This document shows, piece by piece, positions 59,507 through 64,000 of a stretch of 64,000 nucleotides of DNA. Source of the DNA: Muribaculaceae bacterium (GTDB taxonomy: Bacteria; Bacteroidota; Bacteroidia; Bacteroidales; Muribaculaceae). Position numbers and translations under genes: made by a program. The first letter of the stretch is position 1. Every line of letters begins with the position of its first letter. Where the stretch lies: contig JAGBIJ010000039.1 in NCBI GenBank assembly GCA_017935045.1, positions 1-64,000 of the forward strand, in the 5' to 3' direction. The notes under the pieces were generated by a model. The model searched no databases. It saw nothing but the letters and a program-made list of their open reading frames with translations, and had not been told where the DNA came from.

Positions 59507-62209
59507 ATGAATGATTTTGAAACATATAATCCTGCGATAGAAGATAATGCCGGGGCTTTGTCATCGCGGACATATTCCGATATAGATTCCTCTGACATCA
59601 ATTTTGGAAACGACCAGCCGGTATCGGGCGGTCCCAGAGAGCAAAAAGGGAAAAAGAGAGCAGGCGCCCGCAAGCCCCGGAAACAACGTTCGCGCAAAGC
59701 GGAACCCGGGGTCTCACTCAAAGAAGTGATTTCCACTTTTTTCGCCGACGGGCGCACAAGAGCCATCATAGGCATTGCCGCTCTGCTATTCGGCATATAT
59801 CTGCTGTTGGCTTTCATTTCTTATATATCCGTTGGATTCCATGATCAGAGCGAAGTCCAGAATCTCGCTACCGGAGCAGCCTCGCACATCAGAAATACTG
59901 CCGGAGAAGGCGGCGCAAGACTCTCCGATATACTGATAAACGACTCTTTCGGGCTTGGATCAGGTGTGATTATCCTGTGGCTCGTTGGCATTGCGCTGAA
60001 GCAATTCGGCCTTTTGCGCTTTAAGATTGTCAATTTTACCATCAAATGCCTGGTGGCTCTCATCACGATTTCGCTAATCATAGGTTTGCTGACCATAGGT
60101 CTTGACGCAGACTTCTTATGGGGAGGGGCGCACGGCTACTATGTTAACTCTCAGATTATCCACTACCTCGGCTGGGCAGGCGCCGCTCTGCTTTGCATTT
60201 TACTTGTCGCTCTGTTCTTCGTATTATGCCTCTATGACATTTACAAATTCTTTGCCCGCATAGCCGCCAAACGCAAGGAAGAGCGGGAAGCCAGAAAGGC
60301 CGAAGCAGAGAAGCGAGCTGAGCTTGAGCGCAAGATTGCCGACCTGCGGGCTCTCGAAGAGGAAGCCGAAATACCGGACCAGGTATCTGCCGAGACTCAA
60401 GACGAATACCTTACTTTTACGGCTGCTGATTCCAATGAAGATTCAGCTGCCTCCAGTGAGGATAATGCCGTGTCTGACAATCCGGATGTTGCTGACCATA
60501 CGGATCGGAACCATGACACAGAGCCGGATTTTGACAGTGAAGATGACAATCTCCCCGCTCAGACATCGGCTCTTCAAGTAGTCGAAAAAACATACACTGA
60601 AGAAAACGACTCTGCGGCCGGGAATATGGAAATAGAGACATCGACAGGCACCATGACCGTGACTACCAACGAAATAGGCAAAGCTGTAGATGACAATTCC
60701 AATCCGAACGTATTTGATCCTACGGCAGAGCTGTCGCACTATCAGTTCCCGAGTTACAGCCTGCTCCGTGAATCCAGGACACGCATCAGCGTAGACCAGG
60801 ACGAGCAGCTCGAGAATCAGGAAAAGATTCGCTCCACATTGGCCGATTTCGGCATAGGCATCACAGACATACGCGCTACCGTGGGTCCCACCGTCACACT
60901 CTACGAGATACGTCCTGACAAAGGAGTGAAGATAGCCAAGATTCGCAACCTCGGCGATGACATAGCTCTCAGTCTTGCCGCCCTCGGGGTGCGCATCATC
61001 GCGCCTATTCCGGGTAAAGGCACAGTAGGCATCGAAGTAGCCAACAAGGATCCGCAGACCGTATCCATGCGTACCATAATAACCTCGGCAAAATATCAGG
61101 AGTGCAAATATGAGCTGCCGCTGGCTATAGGCTCTACCATCAACAATCAGGTCTACATAGCTGACCTGACCAAAATGCCACACTTGCTCGTAGCCGGCGC
61201 CACCGGTCAGGGTAAATCGGTGGGATTGAATTCCATGATTACGTCGTTGCTGTACAGCAAGCATCCGGCAGAGCTGAAATTCGTCCTGATCGACCCCAAA
61301 ATGGTAGAGTTCAGCCTCTATCGCGCTTTGGAACGACATTATCTCGCCAAGCTCCCGGACGAAGAGGAGCCGGTAATCACCGTTCCGGAAAAAGTGGTTG
61401 CCACACTCTCCAGTCTATGTGTGGAAATGGGTATGCGCTACGATCTGCTAAAGTCGGCAGGCGTGAGAAATATCAAGGAATATAACGCGAAATTCATAGC
61501 CAAATCACTCAATCCGGAGAAAGGCCACCGCTTCATGCCGTACATAGTCGTGATCGTCGATGAGTTTGCCGACCTGATTATGACCGTCGGCAAAGAAGTG
61601 GAGACTCCTATAGCGCGACTGGCACAGAAAGCGCGTGCGGTAGGCATACATGTCATACTCGCCACACAGCGCCCCAGCGCCAACGTGATTACCGGCGTCA
61701 TTAAAGCCAACTTCCCGGCGCGCATAGCCTTCAAAGTAGCGTCCGGCATTGACTCCCGCACCGTACTCGACACAATGGGCGCGCAGCAGCTGATAGGCCG
61801 CGGTGACATGCTTATCAGCAACAATTCCGAAATGGAACGTGTACAATGCGCATTCATAGACACCCCTGAAGTCACTGCGATATGCGAACATATCAAGAAC
61901 CAGGTCGGATACGCATCGGCATATCTGTTGCCCGAACCCGTAAATACCAACGGAGGCGACACCTCTGGCGGAGATACGGGATACGGTGACCGTGACCCCT
62001 TGTTCGAAGAGATAGCGCGGTGGGTCGTAACTGCCAATACGGCCTCTACAAGTTCGCTGCAGCGGCGTTACCGTATCGGTTTCAACAGAGCGGGCAGCAT
62101 AATGGACCAGCTTGAGGCGGCAGGCATAGTAAGCCCGGCCTCCGGAGGCAAGCCAAGGCAAGTGCTTGTAGACGCACAGACGTTGGAAGCTATACTTGCC
62201 GGACTCTGA
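59507..62209 (+). CDS. ftsK: DNA translocase FtsK
   Basis: Membrane-anchored double-strand DNA pump acting at the septum for chromosome dimer resolution. In 900 residues: Lys/Arg-rich N terminus (40-75), four membrane helices (about 84-105, 145-165, 178-198, 222-245), a charged coiled-coil and acidic linker (250-390), the alpha/beta motor with Walker A AGATGQGKSVGLNS near 563 and Walker B region YIVVIVDEFADLI near 685, and a gamma winged-helix end (RYRIGFNRAGSIMDQLEAAGIV) that reads KOPS sites. It starts a block with lolA and trxB that is conserved in Bacteroidales. Confidence 0.97.
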   Translation: MNDFETYNPAIEDNAGALSSRTYSDIDSSDINFGNDQPVSGGPREQKGKKRAGARKPRKQRSRKAEPGVSLKEVISTFFADGRTRAIIGIAALLFGIYLLLAFISYISVGFHDQSEVQNLATGAASHIRNTAGEGGARLSDILINDSFGLGSGVIILWLVGIALKQFGLLRFKIVNFTIKCLVALITISLIIGLLTIGLDADFLWGGAHGYYVNSQIIHYLGWAGAALLCILLVALFFVLCLYDIYKFFARIAAKRKEEREARKAEAEKRAELERKIADLRALEEEAEIPDQVSAETQDEYLTFTAADSNEDSAASSEDNAVSDNPDVADHTDRNHDTEPDFDSEDDNLPAQTSALQVVEKTYTEENDSAAGNMEIETSTGTMTVTTNEIGKAVDDNSNPNVFDPTAELSHYQFPSYSLLRESRTRISVDQDEQLENQEKIRSTLADFGIGITDIRATVGPTVTLYEIRPDKGVKIAKIRNLGDDIALSLAALGVRIIAPIPGKGTVGIEVANKDPQTVSMRTIITSAKYQECKYELPLAIGSTINNQVYIADLTKMPHLLVAGATGQGKSVGLNSMITSLLYSKHPAELKFVLIDPKMVEFSLYRALERHYLAKLPDEEEPVITVPEKVVATLSSLCVEMGMRYDLLKSAGVRNIKEYNAKFIAKSLNPEKGHRFMPYIVVIVDEFADLIMTVGKEVETPIARLAQKARAVGIHVILATQRPSANVITGVIKANFPARIAFKVASGIDSRTVLDTMGAQQLIGRGDMLISNNSEMERVQCAFIDTPEVTAICEHIKNQVGYASAYLLPEPVNTNGGDTSGGDTGYGDRDPLFEEIARWVVTANTASTSSLQRRYRIGFNRAGSIMDQLEAAGIVSPASGGKPRQVLVDAQTLEAILAGL

Positions 62210-62243
62210 TATCGACAGTGACAAATATTTTCATCGAGAAAGC

Positions 62244-62876
62244 ATGAGACAACCGAACACATATCACAAACTGCTTTTTTTAGCGATAGCTCTTTTTATC
62301 AGTACCGTCACGACATCAGCCGCGCCCACAGCGGCCAGTGTCCTTGACAAAGCCGCATCAGCCTTACTCAAGGCAAAGACAGTCACAGCTTCTTATACTG
62401 TAAAGTCAGGCGGAGCAGTACAGAAAGGCTCAATCAGCGTAAAAGGCAAAAAATTCTGCATCGCATGCGGAGGATTCGGAACCTGGTACGACGGGCGTAC
62501 ATTATGGAATTACAACAAAGCTGACAACGAAGTGACAATATCCGCGCCTACCGCTCAAGAGATAGTCACTGTCAATCCATACGCGCTGCTCAGTTCTTAC
62601 AAGACATTGTTTACAGCCAAATTGCAGAACAGCTCGATTGCCGGCACGTATGCCATAACGCTTACTCCGAAAAGCGCACAGAATATGGTTCGTCATGCCG
62701 TGCTGTATATCCGTTCATCCGACAGCCAGCCTGTGCGGCTTGACGTGACAGACCGCACCGGAGCAAAATCCATTGTCGTGATTACCGACATCAGGCGCGG
62801 GAGCAAACTGACCGATTCGGCATTCGTATTCCCGTCTTCACGATATAAGAATGTCTCCACCATAGATTTGAGATAA
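62244..62876 (+). CDS. LolA-like outer-membrane lipoprotein carrier
   Basis: A 210-residue periplasmic protein with signal peptide (1-26, LLFLAIALFISTVTTSAAP). The mature part has the LolA half-barrel pattern: VLDKAASALLKAKTVTASY, then strands FCIACGGFGTWYDGRTLWNYNK and VTISAPTAQEIVTVNPYALL, ending VVITDIRRGSKLTDSAFVFP. Family members shuttle lipoproteins across the periplasm. ATG 62244 is used, as the longer frame starts within ftsK. It lies 34 bases after ftsK and 26 before trxB. Confidence 0.85.
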   Translation: MRQPNTYHKLLFLAIALFISTVTTSAAPTAASVLDKAASALLKAKTVTASYTVKSGGAVQKGSISVKGKKFCIACGGFGTWYDGRTLWNYNKADNEVTISAPTAQEIVTVNPYALLSSYKTLFTAKLQNSSIAGTYAITLTPKSAQNMVRHAVLYIRSSDSQPVRLDVTDRTGAKSIVVITDIRRGSKLTDSAFVFPSSRYKNVSTIDLR

Positions 62877-62902
62877 CATTATAAAACCTGAATATAACAA
62901 TC

Positions 62903-63838
62903 ATGGAAACAATCAAAACAAAATGTCTGATTATCGGCTCCGGCCCGGCCGGATATACCGCTGCTATTTATACCTCACGCGCCAATCTCGGCCCTGTACT
63001 GTACGAGGGTATGCAGCCCGGAGGGCAGCTTACGATAACCACTGACATAGAAAACTTCCCCGGTTATCCGCAAGGTATCAACGGTACGGAAATGATGGCT
63101 CAGTTCAAGGAGCAGGCCATGCGCTTCGGCGCCGACGTACGCCCCAACATCATAACCAAAATTGACTTTTCATCACGCCCCTTCCGTTGCGAGGCCGATA
63201 ACGGCGACAAAATAGAGGCTGACACTATAATCATAGCCACCGGTGCCAGCGCAAAGTATCTCGGTCTGCCCGACGAGGAAAAATACCGTGGTATGGGCGT
63301 AAGCGCGTGCGCTACATGCGACGGCTTCTTCTATCGCAAGAAGAAAGTCGCTGTCGTAGGCGGCGGCGACACGGCATGTGAGGAAGCCCTGTATCTCAGC
63401 ACGCTGGCCAAACAGGTGTACCTCATTGTACGCAAAGATTATCTGCGCGCATCCAAAGTGATGCAGCAGCGTGTGTTTGACCGCGAAAATATCACGATAC
63501 TCTTCAACACCAACACCGTCGGCCTCTTCGGCGAAGACGGCGTGGAGGGCGCCCATCTCATCCGCCACAAGGGCACTCCCGAAGAAGAGAAGTTTGATCT
63601 TGAGATTGACGGATTCTTCCTGGCCATAGGCCACCGCCCGAATACCGACATATTCACAGCCATCGAGGTAGATGAAGCCGGCTATATCAAGACCTTCAAC
63701 AATACCTCCGCCACCAACGTGGAAGGGGTCTTTGCTGCCGGCGATGTGGCCGATCCCCGCTACCGTCAGGCCGTGACAGCAGCTGGAGCAGGCTGCAAGG
63801 CGGCTATCGATGTTGAGCGCTTCCTCCTCGAACACTGA
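62903..63838 (+). CDS. trxB: Thioredoxin-disulfide reductase
   Basis: NADPH- and FAD-dependent reductase of thioredoxin, 311 residues. FAD motif IIGSGPAGYTAAIYTSRA (10-27), redox site ACATCDGFF with Cys136 and Cys139, NADPH motif VGGGDTACEEALYL, and FAD closing segment GVFAAGDVADPRYRQAVTAAGAG. It pairs with trxA at 37.2 kb. A strong hairpin follows the stop. Confidence 0.97.
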   Translation: METIKTKCLIIGSGPAGYTAAIYTSRANLGPVLYEGMQPGGQLTITTDIENFPGYPQGINGTEMMAQFKEQAMRFGADVRPNIITKIDFSSRPFRCEADNGDKIEADTIIIATGASAKYLGLPDEEKYRGMGVSACATCDGFFYRKKKVAVVGGGDTACEEALYLSTLAKQVYLIVRKDYLRASKVMQQRVFDRENITILFNTNTVGLFGEDGVEGAHLIRHKGTPEEEKFDLEIDGFFLAIGHRPNTDIFTAIEVDEAGYIKTFNNTSATNVEGVFAAGDVADPRYRQAVTAAGAGCKAAIDVERFLLEH

Positions 63839-63845
63839 TATAATA

Positions 63846-63875
63846 TTACGGTGCCGGATTTTACCGGCACCGTAA
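63846..63875 (+). terminator. Terminator after trxB
   Basis: A 12-base perfect stem TTACGGTGCCGG/CCGGCACCGTAA (63846-63857 with 63864-63875) with a 6-base loop ATTTTA, 7 bases after the trxB stop. The exit is AT-rich (ATATAATTTC) rather than a pure T-run. It ends 15 bases before the next ATG, so the next gene must start transcription inside or beyond it. Confidence 0.75.
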
Positions 63876-63890
63876 ATATAATTTCAATAT

Positions 63891-64000
63891 ATGACAAAAT
63901 CCCATAACGACAAGCAGACCTTGATTGACAGCCGCTATCTGCGCATGGCACGCATCTGGGCTGAAAATTCATATTGCACGCGTCGCCAGGTCGGCGCACT
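63891..64000 (+). CDS. dCMP deaminase-family protein, N-terminal fragment (cut by window end)
   Basis: The first 36 codons of a gene continuing past the window. The residues IDSRYLRMARIWAENSYC followed by TRRQVGA match the start of Bacteroidales dCMP/cytidine deaminase-like proteins (ComEB type), with the CxRRxVGA element before the zinc site. The catalytic HAE and PCxxC motifs lie outside the window. Confidence 0.7.
   Translation, partial: MTKSHNDKQTLIDSRYLRMARIWAENSYCTRRQVGA

Noticed and set aside
1..64000. Search by eye for tRNA, rRNA, CRISPR arrays, transposases and integrases
   Set aside because: None seen. Weak or degenerate copies could be missed without tRNAscan, Infernal or HMM searches.

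Overview
The window is a gene-dense stretch of a Bacteroidota chromosome, order Bacteroidales, with about 51 protein-coding genes. I found no rRNA, tRNA, CRISPR array, integrase or insertion sequence. Support for Bacteroidota comes from the recurring promoter element TAnnTTTG, often with a TTG/TTTG box exactly 20 bases upstream, the rarity of Shine-Dalgarno sequences, and lineage-typical families (DUF4293, DUF5686, DUF4922, a gliding-motility/type IX secretion C-terminal domain, an OmpA-free ftsK-lolA-trxB block). Base composition looks near 50 % GC, which with the gene content would fit Muribaculaceae; that family call is inference.

Layout. 1-9.5 kb: a palindromic intergenic repeat, a HAD phosphatase with rarA, a convergent mlaEF lipid-transport pair, then a tightly packed plus-strand run udk-lptB-CPBP protease-holA-EFR1 ferredoxin, followed by a malic enzyme. 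9.5-13.4 kb (minus): an L,D-transpeptidase lipoprotein and alaS. 13.5-18.7 kb (plus): M23 peptidase, MerR regulator, pyrK-pyrD, tex; a CYTH protein overlaps the end of tex on the other strand. 19.2-28 kb (plus): a large DUF5686 outer-membrane protein, DUF2156 acyltransferase-like protein, polyprenol-phosphate glycosyltransferase, MscS channel, cytosolic GH13 amylase, prs, DUF4293. 28-31 kb (minus): dapA-dnaG. 31.3-37.5 kb (plus): dnaA, a protein with a type IX-like C-terminal domain, uvrA, trxA. 37.5-39.2 kb (minus): class I fumarase.

39.4-47.6 kb (plus) is a five-gene, nearly gapless unit: a secreted Amidase_3 enzyme whose catalytic domain is split by a golvesin-like insertion, a two-domain glycosyltransferase, a HIT/GalT-like DUF4922 protein, a SpoIID/LytB-like protein without signal peptide, and an AmpG-like transporter. 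I read it as a candidate peptidoglycan turnover/salvage module and regard it as the most interesting region. It is followed by a flavodiiron protein overlapping a uracil-DNA-glycosylase-fold protein (47.6-49.4 kb). 49.4-54.0 kb (minus) is a second compact system: SGNH hydrolase, MBOAT acyltransferase and two DHHW (AlgJ/AlgX-like) proteins, read as an extracytoplasmic polysaccharide O-acetylation cassette.

54.2-64 kb (plus): a 55-residue membrane protein, dxs, trkA, trkH, ftsK, a LolA-like carrier, trxB and the start of a dCMP deaminase cut by the window end. Much of the window serves the cell envelope (lipid, LPS, peptidoglycan, acetylation, lipoprotein transport), interleaved with replication and repair genes (rarA, holA, dnaA, dnaG, uvrA). 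Starts were moved inward where the longest open frame began at a TTG inside a promoter or upstream gene. All functional calls are by reading motifs; no database search was run.
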